Shown piece after piece: positions 1-7,836 of a stretch of DNA of 45,656 nt (position 1 is its first letter; each line of letters starts with the position of its first letter). A program made the translations under genes and the position numbers. The DNA comes from Spirochaetales bacterium (GTDB taxonomy: Bacteria; Spirochaetota; Spirochaetia; Treponematales; Treponemataceae): contig JAQXNX010000015.1 in NCBI GenBank assembly GCA_029098225.1, positions 1 through 45,656 on the forward strand. The letters run 5' to 3'. Below the pieces are notes generated by a model. The model was not told the origin of the DNA. It saw nothing but the letters and a program-made list of their open reading frames with translations, and searched no databases.

Positions 1-1
1 G

Positions 2-109
2 ACAGAAACACCGAAATTTGTTCAGCAGAAACTGTCTACTCCTGTCAAAGAAGATGAAACAAAAGATTTCGATTTGTCTACTCTTGTAAATGAAGCATTA
101 AAAAAATAA
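2..109 (+). CDS. 3' end of an unidentified protein (partial)
   Basis: An open frame enters from the left edge and ends at a TAA at 107-109. The 35 visible residues are hydrophilic and rich in Lys, Glu, Asp and Thr, ending in LVNEALKK. Nothing in them identifies a family. The gene is convergent with the sensor kinase, with only 16 bp between the two stop codons, so no obvious terminator fits between them. Confidence 0.5.
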   Translation, partial: TETPKFVQQKLSTPVKEDETKDFDLSTLVNEALKK

Positions 110-125
110 TTATTTTTGTCTACTT

Positions 126-1679
126 TTATTGACTGGTACAACAACCAATTCCGTCATCGGTAATAAAAATTAAAAGAGATTGATTATTCGGCTGAGTATA
201 ATCCATTTTGATAAAAACAGAAGTCTGTGTAGCATAAGAATGCTTTTCTATATTCGTAAAGGATTCCTGGATAACACGGAAAAGATTCTGAGTTTCTTCT
301 TTCTTCAGAACAGGATATACAAAACCTTCTTCAATTTTAAATACGCACGGAATATGAGTTCGAGAAGTAAACTGCTGAACCAGAGAATTAATTATAGAAA
401 AAAGTTCTAATTTAGAAGTATCTCCCTTATTGTAACTTGCAAGCTCCGCCGGAGTAAGATTGTAGCAGATGTTTCTAAGTTTTATTATACAATCTGTTGC
501 AATATCTTCTATTTTAGTCTGACGAAGTTTAGAATCTTCATCAACAGCAAGATTTTCTGTTTCCAGTCTTATTACACGAATATCCTGAACGACAGAATCA
601 TGAATATCACGACTGATTTTGGCCCTTTCCTTTTCCTGAATATCAAAAACCATTTTGTTGTGTTCTATAAGACTCTCTTCTGCTTTAGCAGCTATCTTCT
701 TTTTTTGCAAAAGAAGCATTATAATCAGCAAAGCAAAAATTAAAACACAAATAATCAAGATTATATAAAAATATATAAATCTTTGTGATTTATTATTATT
801 ATTTTCAACATCAAGTTTTTTATAATAATTCTGATCAATTATTTCGGCTTTTTTAATTGCCGTTTCAAAACTTTCATATTTAGTACATTCTTCTGTCAGG
901 CAATTAAATACCCACCAGGAATTTTCATCTCTATCGCGTATAATAAGTGCATAATCTGTATTACGAAAATTTATCTGATATTCATATTTTATATATTCAT
1001 CTTTAATTTCTCTACGAACAGGATTTTCAAATGACCAGTAAGAATGAAAAGTATATTCTTTAAAGTTATTCACCGGTTCAGGAATTTGAAAAATAAATCT
1101 TCCATGATCATCTTCTATCTGATATAAAACACTTGTCATCCAGCCGTCTTCAATATCCCAGTGACTCTCATCATATAAGAGCCATACCCCAGATTTATTT
1201 ACAATTAAAAAACCTAAACCTGTTTGCATTGCCTGATGTGAAAGTAGAACAGGTTCATAATCTTTATGAGTTTGAACTGCAATCCAAAGCCCGTGATTTT
1301 TAGCTTCAAAATCTAAAGGATGCTCCCAGGAAGCCATAAAATAAAATTTCTTTGAAAAAGGACTGAAAACAAGACTTCGGACATCTCCACCACATACTGC
1401 TTGATCCCAAACAGCTTTAATACGACTATCTCTACTATATGGATTTGGAGAAAAAGCATATATTACGTTATGCCAGCCTTCTTTAATAACAACATTCAAA
1501 AGAAAAAGAGAATTGTCTTCATTTCCTACACACTGATAAACATAATTGTCAGTTACTTCATCTATATTAGCAGTCCAGTCAGGTATCAGTCTTTGAACTT
1601 CTTCTGAACTTTGAGCAAAAAAGGTTCCGCTTATATAAAGAAAAAAAATTGAGATAAAACAATACTTCCGAAAATTCAT
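126..1679 (-). CDS. Sensor histidine kinase, HisKA_3 type, C-terminally truncated
   Basis: The 517-residue product has a signal peptide (about residues 1-22), a periplasmic region to about 300, one membrane helix (about 301-325), and a cytoplasmic NarL-partner kinase part. The phosphoacceptor is His360 in RDIHDSVVQD, as in the HisKA_3 family. The ATPase domain has an N box near 469-483 (IQESFTNIEKH) and a G1 box DDGIG at 508-512, but the protein stops five residues later. The G2 box (usually GLGL) and final beta strands, about 40-50 residues, are missing, and none of the 125 bp to the window edge restores them because another gene is encoded there on the other strand. The kinase is therefore probably inactive or a pseudogene. 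No response regulator lies beside it. Start chosen at the ATG preceding a good signal peptide. Confidence 0.8.
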   Translation of the reverse strand: MNFRKYCFISIFFLYISGTFFAQSSEEVQRLIPDWTANIDEVTDNYVYQCVGNEDNSLFLLNVVIKEGWHNVIYAFSPNPYSRDSRIKAVWDQAVCGGDVRSLVFSPFSKKFYFMASWEHPLDFEAKNHGLWIAVQTHKDYEPVLLSHQAMQTGLGFLIVNKSGVWLLYDESHWDIEDGWMTSVLYQIEDDHGRFIFQIPEPVNNFKEYTFHSYWSFENPVRREIKDEYIKYEYQINFRNTDYALIIRDRDENSWWVFNCLTEECTKYESFETAIKKAEIIDQNYYKKLDVENNNNKSQRFIYFYIILIICVLIFALLIIMLLLQKKKIAAKAEESLIEHNKMVFDIQEKERAKISRDIHDSVVQDIRVIRLETENLAVDEDSKLRQTKIEDIATDCIIKLRNICYNLTPAELASYNKGDTSKLELFSIINSLVQQFTSRTHIPCVFKIEEGFVYPVLKKEETQNLFRVIQESFTNIEKHSYATQTSVFIKMDYTQPNNQSLLIFITDDGIGCCTSQ

Positions 1680-1808
1680 AACTTATATTTTACTCCATAC
1701 TTTTAGAATAAGATAGAGTATAAAACTCACAAAACTATAAAAAGTACAGGATTATTTTTTTAGACAATTTAAATAGAGAATTATTCATTATAAATGAAAA
1801 AACAGTAA

Positions 1809-1814
1809 TATAAT
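1809..1814 (+). promoter_or_regulatory. Putative -10 box (TATAAT) for the oxidoreductase gene
   Basis: A perfect TATAAT ends 7 bp before the ATG at 1822, so transcription would start at or just before the start codon. No clear -35 box is seen, and there is no Shine-Dalgarno sequence beyond an AGG touching the start. Confidence 0.3.
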
Positions 1815-1821
1815 AAAAGGT

Positions 1822-2865
1822 ATGAAAGAATACGTAAATTGGGCAATATTGGCCCCGGGAAGAATTGCCGTAAAAATGGCAGAAGCAATGAATGGTATTA
1901 AAAATGGAAAATTAGAAACAATTGACGGCAGAAAAATTCGTCTTTACGCAGTTGCAAGCAGGAATCTTGAACGGGCAAAAGATTTTGCAAAAAAATGGCA
2001 CTTTGAAAAAGCTTACGGGAGTTATGATGAACTTTTTAGCGACGCTGACGTTGATGCAATTTATGTTGCTAATCCTCACGCTTTTCATCATGAATCTGTT
2101 ATGTCTGCTCTAAATGCCGGAAAACATGTACTTTGCGAAAAGCCGGCCGGTTGTTCACGTTCTCAACTTGATGATATGATTAATCTTGCGCGCCGGAAAA
2201 ATCTGTTTTTTATGGAAGCTATGTGGACGGCATTTAATCCGTGCATTGCTGAAATCCGTAGAGAAATTGCAAACGGGACAATCGGACAACTCAAAAATAT
2301 AGATTCACGCTTCTGTAACCGTAATCCATACGATCCTGATGACAGAAATTATGCTCCGGATCAGGCTGGAGGTGCTTTACTTGATCTTGGAATTTACAAT
2401 ATTTATTTTGCAATGATGCTTGCAGATTTTTCACCAGTTACTGCAGAAAGCTCTGCTGTGCGAATGCTTAAAGGTGTTGATGCGTGGAACAGCGTAAATC
2501 TTACGTTTGAAAACGGAATTGTAACAAGTTTTCAAAGTGCAATGGATGTTCCATCTACAACATGTACTCATGATGCTGTAATATACGGAACAAAAGGCTA
2601 TATAACTGTAGAAAACTTTTTCTGCTCGCAAAAAGCTGATGTTTACGTATACAAAAATGAAGGCGGAAGCGATGCTAAGCTTTTCCGTAAAATTCGCAAG
2701 CCATTCAAAATAAACGGCTACGAATACGAACTTGCTCATGCAACAGAATGTATTCTTACAGGAAAAACTGAGTCAGATATTCACACATTCAATAAATCAG
2801 AAGAGTTGTGTGCAACTATGGATGCATTAAGGCGTGACTGGAATATGAAATACCCTTGGGAGTAA
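1822..2865 (+). CDS. Gfo/Idh/MocA family NAD(P)-dependent oxidoreductase
   Basis: The 347-residue product has an N-terminal Rossmann fold and a C-terminal alpha/beta domain typical of Gfo/Idh/MocA dehydrogenases. The nucleotide-binding loop reads ILAPGRIA, where the first Gly of the usual GxGxxA is Ala. The family's conserved EKP motif is present as LCEKPAG near residue 105, with the Lys that normally acts in hydride transfer. The closest general type is the dihydrodiol dehydrogenase-like subgroup (the DPDDRNY...GGALLDLGIY region fits). The substrate, probably a sugar or inositol derivative, cannot be read from sequence. It stands alone, divergent from the kinase, and is followed by glyA under its own signals. 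Confidence 0.85.
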   Translation: MKEYVNWAILAPGRIAVKMAEAMNGIKNGKLETIDGRKIRLYAVASRNLERAKDFAKKWHFEKAYGSYDELFSDADVDAIYVANPHAFHHESVMSALNAGKHVLCEKPAGCSRSQLDDMINLARRKNLFFMEAMWTAFNPCIAEIRREIANGTIGQLKNIDSRFCNRNPYDPDDRNYAPDQAGGALLDLGIYNIYFAMMLADFSPVTAESSAVRMLKGVDAWNSVNLTFENGIVTSFQSAMDVPSTTCTHDAVIYGTKGYITVENFFCSQKADVYVYKNEGGSDAKLFRKIRKPFKINGYEYELAHATECILTGKTESDIHTFNKSEELCATMDALRRDWNMKYPWE

Positions 2866-2927
2866 AACACTTTTCAAAATACTTTTCCCTATTCCATATT
2901 CCCTGCATTTTCGCTAAAATACTTCAA

Positions 2928-2933
2928 TATAAT
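2928..2933 (+). promoter_or_regulatory. Putative -10 box for glyA
   Basis: TATAAT lies 27 bp before the glyA start and ahead of a Shine-Dalgarno GAGG at about 2950. The matching -35 region (around 2904-2910) is poor. The leader is too short to hold a riboswitch. Confidence 0.3.
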
Positions 2934-2959
2934 TAAAATCAATAACACGAGGTTATAAT

Positions 2960-4462
2960 ATGTCAACACCTTTGGAAAATTATCTTGCTGCCACAAACGG
3001 TAAGCCAAATGCCGCTATGTGTGCCTATGTTGCAAATCTTCAGCAGGTTGCTGCAGTTGGTCCTGATATCGCTGCAAGCATTGTAAACGAACTTGAAAAT
3101 CAGAGAAGCCACCTGAAACTGGTTGCCAGCGAAAACTACTGTTCGCTCAACGTTCAGGCTGCTATGGGAAACCTTCTTACTGATAAATACGCTGAAGGAT
3201 ATCCTGAGCACCGCTACTACGGCGGCTGTGTAAATATTGACGCTGTTGAAAATACTGCTGCCCATGAAGCTGAGGCTCTTTTTGGTGCTGACTACGCTTA
3301 CGTTCAGCCTCACTCTGGTGCTGATACAAACCTCGTTGCTTACTGGGCAATCTTGAGTGCAAAGGTTGAAACACCTACTCTCGAAGAACTTGGTGTAAAA
3401 TCTTTGAACGACCTTACAGACGAGCAGTTCGACGCTCTCCGCAAGAAGTTCGGAAATCAGAAGCTTATGGGTCTGGACTACTCTTGTGGTGGTCACCTTA
3501 CTCACGGATATAAGATGAACGTTTCTGCACGTATGTTTGAATCACATCCATATGGTGTTGATAAGGAAACAGGACTCCTCGACTACGATGCAATCGAAAA
3601 GCAGGCTATGGAAGTTAAGCCTCTCATTCTTTTGACTGGTTTCTCTGCTTACCCACGCAAAATCAACTTCAAGCGCTTCCGCGAAATTGCAGACAAGTGC
3701 GGAGCAGTTCTCATGGTAGATATGGCTCACTTCGCAGGTCTTGTTGCAGGTAAGGTTTTCACTGGTGACTACGATCCTGTAAAATGGGCAGATATCGTTA
3801 CAACTACAACTCATAAAACTTTGCGCGGACCTCGCGGTGCCATGATTCTCTGCAAGAAGGAATTTGCTGATTACGTAAACAAGGGTTGTCCTATGGTACT
3901 TGGTGGTCCACTCGGACACATCATGGCTGCTAAGGCAATTGCTTTCAAAGAGGCTCGCACTCCAGCTTACCAGGCTTGGGCTCAGCAGGTTGTAAAGAAC
4001 GCTCAGGCTTTGGCAGAAGGTTGTAAATCACACAACATTCCTCTCCAGACCGGCGGAACAGACAACCACCTTATGCTTTGCGATGTAACTGTTTACGGTC
4101 TTACAGGAAAGCAGGCAGAAGCTGCTCTCTTTAAGTGCGGTGTAACTGCTAACGCAAACGCTCTTCCTTATGACAAGAACGGTGCATGGTGGACATCTGG
4201 TATCCGTATCGGTACTCCAGGTCTTACAACACTTGGTATGAATGAAGCTGATATGAAGGAAGTTGCAGATATCATCGACTTTGTTCTTAAGAACACAAAG
4301 CCTGGCGTAACAAAAGAAGGAAAGCCGGCTAAGGGTAAGATTGAAATCAGCGACGACACAGTTGCTGCTGCCCGCGAGCGTGTAAACAAGCTGCTTGGTG
4401 CACACGTTCTTTACCCAGAGCTCGACCTCGACTTCTTGAAGAAAGAGTTCGTGAAAGCCTAA
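2960..4462 (+). CDS. glyA: Serine hydroxymethyltransferase
   Basis: A PLP enzyme that interconverts serine and glycine while charging tetrahydrofolate with a one-carbon unit. The PLP lysine is Lys286 in TTTTHKTLRGPRG, and other family blocks are visible: LVASENY, YPEHRYYGG, QPHSGADTNL and DMAHFAGLVA. At 500 residues it is about 80 longer than the E. coli enzyme. Extra sequence is visible at the N-terminus (about 35 residues), around 135-170 (TPTLEELGVKSLNDL onward) and near the C-terminus. This long form is familiar from treponemes and chlamydiae. A GAGG Shine-Dalgarno sits about 8 bp before the ATG. Codon use is less AT-rich than its neighbours, as expected for a highly expressed gene. A strong terminator follows. 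Confidence 0.97.
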   Translation: MSTPLENYLAATNGKPNAAMCAYVANLQQVAAVGPDIAASIVNELENQRSHLKLVASENYCSLNVQAAMGNLLTDKYAEGYPEHRYYGGCVNIDAVENTAAHEAEALFGADYAYVQPHSGADTNLVAYWAILSAKVETPTLEELGVKSLNDLTDEQFDALRKKFGNQKLMGLDYSCGGHLTHGYKMNVSARMFESHPYGVDKETGLLDYDAIEKQAMEVKPLILLTGFSAYPRKINFKRFREIADKCGAVLMVDMAHFAGLVAGKVFTGDYDPVKWADIVTTTTHKTLRGPRGAMILCKKEFADYVNKGCPMVLGGPLGHIMAAKAIAFKEARTPAYQAWAQQVVKNAQALAEGCKSHNIPLQTGGTDNHLMLCDVTVYGLTGKQAEAALFKCGVTANANALPYDKNGAWWTSGIRIGTPGLTTLGMNEADMKEVADIIDFVLKNTKPGVTKEGKPAKGKIEISDDTVAAARERVNKLLGAHVLYPELDLDFLKKEFVKA

Positions 4463-4474
4463 AATATAACGGCT

Positions 4475-4536
4475 CAAGCTGCGAGACTAGCGAGCAGCCA
4501 ATAGCAAGAGGGCGGAACCCCGCCCCCGCAACGCCC
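4475..4536. repeat. GC-rich palindromic element, copy 1 (downstream of glyA)
   Basis: A GC-rich block in otherwise AT-rich DNA. It contains a short hairpin (GGGCGG at 4510-4515 pairing with CCGCCC at 4520-4525) and the 14-mer at 4523-4536 that recurs exactly inside murI at 26155-26168. It runs directly into the glyA terminator stem. Confidence 0.6.
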
Positions 4537-4563
4537 GGCCATCTCGGCCGGGATTTTTTTTTT
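4534..4563 (+). terminator. Rho-independent terminator of glyA
   Basis: A 7-bp GC stem (CCCGGCC at 4534-4540, GGCCGGG at 4546-4552) with a 5-nt loop is followed by an A and a run of ten T. The T run abuts the stop codon of the convergent DUF2812 gene. Confidence 0.88.
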
Positions 4564-5509
4564 AATTAATCGAAGCAGAAAGTTTTATATTTCCGCCAGA
4601 AAAATCAGATACCCGAATTGAATATTCGCCTGGCGTAAGAAAAATATAACTCTTCTCTGAATAGCCTTTCTTTTCAGAAGCCATTGAAGAATCCACGCGA
4701 AGCTGATTCACCAGACTGCCATCTTTTTCATTTAATAAAGAAACAGTAAGAGGTGCGTCAACCTGGCCTTCAATCTCATAACCATAAAAATCAGGATAAT
4801 TAATTTTTGTCTTAAGCCATACAACAGAGTTTTCTATATTTTTATCAATTGCAGAATATTCGGTGGAAGTCATCTGAGCACTAATACTACCTCGAGAGAA
4901 AGTAAAAAATCCCACCAGAACAATTCCTGCAATTAAAACTGATATAAAACAAGGCATACCATTCCAGGAACGTTTGTGACCGTCTGCCCGTTGAGGTTTT
5001 CGCATGACATAAACTCCACGACCAATAACAATTCCTTCTATAATTAACATAACAGATAGGATTGCCACAGGAAGTTTATAGTTCAATATAGTAACAGCAA
5101 GTTCAAAAATTCCGGCAGCACAAATAAAAATAAGCAATTTTCCCGCAAATTTCTGCCATTTTCCCTGCATCTCTTTTAGAGATTCAGAATCATTATAAAT
5201 TTCATATTCTTCGTCAGGAACAGATTTATCATAAACTTTTCTAAAATAATGCCAGCCGTTGAATGTAGAATTAATATATTCCCAGCCCTGCTCTCGGAAA
5301 GTTTCAATATAACGTCCCATTTCTTCAATATTTCTATTATAATCAATCTGATAGCAATAGCAGATATCTTCATTCTTTATAAATTTACTTGAAAAAACTC
5401 CACCCTTTGCAAGCTGCCATCCTTTTTTTGACATTCTGTTCAAAGTTTCAATTTCTCGTGTATAATCCCAGGCAGAATAAATTCCAAATACTCTTTTATA
5501 ACCTTTCAT
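4562..5509 (-). CDS. DUF2812 membrane protein
   Basis: The N-terminal half (MKGYKRVFGIYSAWDY, then MSKKGWQLAKG and GWEYINSTFNGWHYFRK) is typical of DUF2812, a domain of unknown function regularly encoded behind PadR regulators. Three membrane helices follow in the middle (two near residues 125-170 and one near 190-207), then an extracytoplasmic C-terminal domain of about 105 residues. I chose the ATG at 5509 because a perfect GGAGG lies 8 bp upstream; the frame stays open further upstream but that part overlaps padR. Encoded 22 bp behind padR, so the two are almost certainly cotranscribed. No biochemical role is known to me; by analogy with similar pairs it may be involved in envelope stress or drug response. 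Confidence 0.8.
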   Translation of the reverse strand: MKGYKRVFGIYSAWDYTREIETLNRMSKKGWQLAKGGVFSSKFIKNEDICYCYQIDYNRNIEEMGRYIETFREQGWEYINSTFNGWHYFRKVYDKSVPDEEYEIYNDSESLKEMQGKWQKFAGKLLIFICAAGIFELAVTILNYKLPVAILSVMLIIEGIVIGRGVYVMRKPQRADGHKRSWNGMPCFISVLIAGIVLVGFFTFSRGSISAQMTSTEYSAIDKNIENSVVWLKTKINYPDFYGYEIEGQVDAPLTVSLLNEKDGSLVNQLRVDSSMASEKKGYSEKSYIFLTPGEYSIRVSDFSGGNIKLSASIN

Positions 5510-5531
5510 AATTAATTCCTCCATAAATAAT

Positions 5532-5843
5532 TTATTCAACTGCAGACAGCATTCTTTTAAGCCTGTTGACCTCTGCTTCAAAAGCAGATTTTCCCTCGTC
5601 TGTAAGAGTATAAAGCCTTTTTTTCTCAAAGCCCTGCTCTTCAGAAAAGATTTCTTTTATCCAGCCTTTTTTAATCATATTGCTGGTAGCTCCATACATT
5701 GTTCCTGAACCAATTTTTACCTCTCCTTCAGAAAGACTTTCTGTCTGCTTCATAATTCCATAACCATGATTAGCACCTTTGGAAAGACATAAAAGAATAT
5801 AAAAATAACTTTCAGATAATGGTTCAATTTTTTCTTTTTTCAT
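5532..5843 (-). CDS. PadR family transcriptional regulator
   Basis: A 103-residue winged-helix regulator of the short PadR subfamily. Characteristic features are the N-terminal FYILLCLSKGANHGYGIMKQ helix-turn-helix entry, the recognition region with GSGTMYG, and the wing KKRLYTLTDEGK. Such proteins usually repress their own operon and are released by small hydrophobic ligands or another signal. The start ATG has an AGGAGG-type site (GGAGG at about 5851-5855 on the complement). It lies first in the padR-DUF2812 operon, and a palindromic site just upstream is the likely operator. Confidence 0.92.
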   Translation of the reverse strand: MKKEKIEPLSESYFYILLCLSKGANHGYGIMKQTESLSEGEVKIGSGTMYGATSNMIKKGWIKEIFSEEQGFEKKRLYTLTDEGKSAFEAEVNRLKRMLSAVE

Positions 5844-5955
5844 TAATCAACCTCCTCACATTTACGGATTGAACTCCGCATTAATGAATGCACAATTATG
5901 CGCAACATCTAATAATTGAAGTAACATAAAGCTGTCGACTTACGTTATATCACCT

Positions 5956-5989
5956 TACGATATATATCGTATCACAACATATATCGTAT
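5956..5989. promoter_or_regulatory. Candidate PadR operator: tandem ATATATCGTAT sites
   Basis: A perfect 16-bp palindrome TACGATATATATCGTA occupies 5956-5971. The 11-mer ATATATCGTAT inside it recurs at 5979-5989, a 17-bp shift. AT-rich palindromes of this kind are typical PadR-family operators. The site lies 110 bp upstream of padR and 70 bp upstream of the divergent flippase-like gene, so it could control both. Confidence 0.55.
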
Positions 5990-6060
5990 GTCAACATATA
6001 ATTAAAAATTTTTAAATCATATTGAAAAGTTTTATAAAACTGTTAAAATAACAAAATATT

Positions 6061-7122
6061 ATGAAAAAAAAGTTTTTGTGGGCTGTCATTACAACTGTTC
6101 TTTCTGTACTGACAATTTATACACTTTTCTACAACAGTGGACTTTCTCTTACAGAACTTTCTGAAGATATAAAAGAAGCTACTCCAATATGGCTCATACC
6201 TGCGGTTCTTTGTATGCTTGCATTTATTTTTTTTGAAGGGCATTCTCTTGTATTAATTTTACGAACACTAGGTTACCCTGTAAAAAAACGCCGAGGATTT
6301 TTATACGCTTCAGCCGATATATATTTTTCTTCAATAACACCATCAGCGACCGGTGGCCAGCCGGCAAGCGCATACTTTATGCACAAAGACGGTCTCCCTA
6401 CCGAAGTTGTAACAGTCTCTCTTATTTTAAACCTTACAATGTATACACTTGCGATAATCACTCTGGGAATTATATCACTAATCAGTTTCCCCAAAATTTT
6501 CATTGAATTTACACTTCCCTGCCGGATAATGATTTTAATCGGTATTTTTGCAATGATTCTTCTTTCTGTTTTTTTTATTCTTTTATTAAAAAAACAGGCT
6601 ATTCTTTTAAGCTTGGGAAATCTAATTGTAAAAATAATACATAAATTTCATTTTAAAAATTCAGCAGAAAAACTTAAAATCAAACTAGAAAAGATGATTG
6701 AAAGATATAATGAATGCGTTATAACTCTGGCAGGAAAAAAGGAGCTTCTATTAAAAACCTATTTTCTTAATCTTTTTCAAAGATCAATGCAGATTCTTGT
6801 AACTGTTTTCTGCTATTATGCTCTGCATGGAAATATTGCAGATGGTTTTAAGGTTTTTATAATTCAAACTTATGTAGTTATGGGCTCTAATTTTATTCCA
6901 GTTCCAGGAGCAATTGGAATTTCAGAATTCCTGATGTTTTATGGCTATACTATGCTGCTAAATGAAGAAGCGGCTTATTCTCTTGCAATATTGGGAAGAG
7001 GAATAGCATTTTATTCATGCAGCTTTATAAGTATATTTACAGTAATATTCGGATATATATTTATTCGTACAAAACAGAAAAACGCCTCTCATTTATGTAA
7101 ACTGGCGGAGGAAAAACAATGA
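6061..7122 (+). CDS. Flippase-like membrane protein (UPF0104 / LPG synthase TM-domain family)
   Basis: A 353-residue polytopic inner-membrane protein with about eight hydrophobic helices. It matches the transmembrane flippase-like domain found at the N-terminus of MprF and in stand-alone YbhN/AglD2 proteins. The two signature blocks are visible: ITPSATGGQPASAYFM near residue 97 and PVPGAIGISEFLMFYG near residue 281. There is no cytosolic aminoacyl-transferase domain, so it is not a full lysyl-phosphatidylglycerol synthase. Its stop codon overlaps the start of pssA (ATGA), and psd follows, which suggests a role in moving a phospholipid across the membrane, possibly phosphatidylethanolamine; that substrate is inference. 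Confidence 0.85.
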   Translation: MKKKFLWAVITTVLSVLTIYTLFYNSGLSLTELSEDIKEATPIWLIPAVLCMLAFIFFEGHSLVLILRTLGYPVKKRRGFLYASADIYFSSITPSATGGQPASAYFMHKDGLPTEVVTVSLILNLTMYTLAIITLGIISLISFPKIFIEFTLPCRIMILIGIFAMILLSVFFILLLKKQAILLSLGNLIVKIIHKFHFKNSAEKLKIKLEKMIERYNECVITLAGKKELLLKTYFLNLFQRSMQILVTVFCYYALHGNIADGFKVFIIQTYVVMGSNFIPVPGAIGISEFLMFYGYTMLLNEEAAYSLAILGRGIAFYSCSFISIFTVIFGYIFIRTKQKNASHLCKLAEEKQ

Positions 7123-7829
7123 TTGGTTACTATGATTACACAGTAGTTCTCACTTATCTTTCTATGCTTTCTGCAACAACCGGAATTATGCTTTGCTTAA
7201 ATGACATTGGACATCCGTATCTTGGCATGTTCTTTTTAATGTTCTGCGGATTATGCGATGCATTTGACGGAAAAGTTGCGCGCACAAAGAAAAACCGCAC
7301 AGAACAGATGAAAAAATTCGGGATTCAGATTGATTCACTTTCTGACCTTATAGCATTTGGAGTTTTACCAGCCTGCATTGGAATTGCAATGCTAAGAAGC
7401 AGTATTGAATATTCAAATTTTCCTGATTTTAAATTTCTTCACCTTGCAGACAAATCTGCAATAATTAAAATAGTTCTGACAATTATTGCCGTATTATATT
7501 CTTTAGCTGCAATGATTCGTCTTGCATATTTTAATGTACTCGAAGAAGAACGTCAGCAAAAAGAAGGCGGTGGCGTAAATAAAACTTATTTAGGACTTCC
7601 TGTTACAAGCTCAGCCCTTGTATTCCCGACTATACTTTTAATTCATATTTTCAGCAGTGCTGATTTAACACTACTCTACTTTATTTTTCTTGGAATTGTC
7701 GGATTTTTATTTATTTCAAAAATTCAATTTAAAAAGCCAACCATGAAAGGCATTTTAATTATGATTTCCATTGGAATAATAGAAGCAGCTGCTCTTGCCT
7801 GGATTTTTATAGTAATGAAAAAGCAATAA
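7119..7829 (+). CDS. pssA: CDP-alcohol phosphatidyltransferase, probable phosphatidylserine synthase
   Basis: Integral membrane enzyme that would condense CDP-diacylglycerol with serine to give phosphatidylserine. The whole family motif DxxDGxxAR...GxxxDxxxD is present: Asp47, Asp50, Gly51, Ala54, Arg55, Gly68, Asp72 and Asp76. At 236 residues with about six helices the size fits type II PssA. Assignment as PssA rather than another CDP-alcohol transferase rests mainly on the adjacent decarboxylase gene, 7 bp downstream. The ATG overlaps the previous stop by 4 bp and is preceded by GGAGG. Confidence 0.88.
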   Translation: MIGYYDYTVVLTYLSMLSATTGIMLCLNDIGHPYLGMFFLMFCGLCDAFDGKVARTKKNRTEQMKKFGIQIDSLSDLIAFGVLPACIGIAMLRSSIEYSNFPDFKFLHLADKSAIIKIVLTIIAVLYSLAAMIRLAYFNVLEEERQQKEGGGVNKTYLGLPVTSSALVFPTILLIHIFSSADLTLLYFIFLGIVGFLFISKIQFKKPTMKGILIMISIGIIEAAALAWIFIVMKKQ

Positions 7830-7836
7830 CTGAAAT

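Noticed and set aside
2866..2959. Glycine riboswitch upstream of glyA
   Set aside because: The 94-bp gap is AT-rich, lacks conserved riboswitch structure, and the likely promoter leaves only about 20 nt of leader.
2963..3505. Long open frame antisense to glyA (180 codons)
   Set aside because: It mirrors the codon pattern of glyA on the other strand, has no ribosome site, and has Cys/Ser/Val-rich composition typical of antisense frames.
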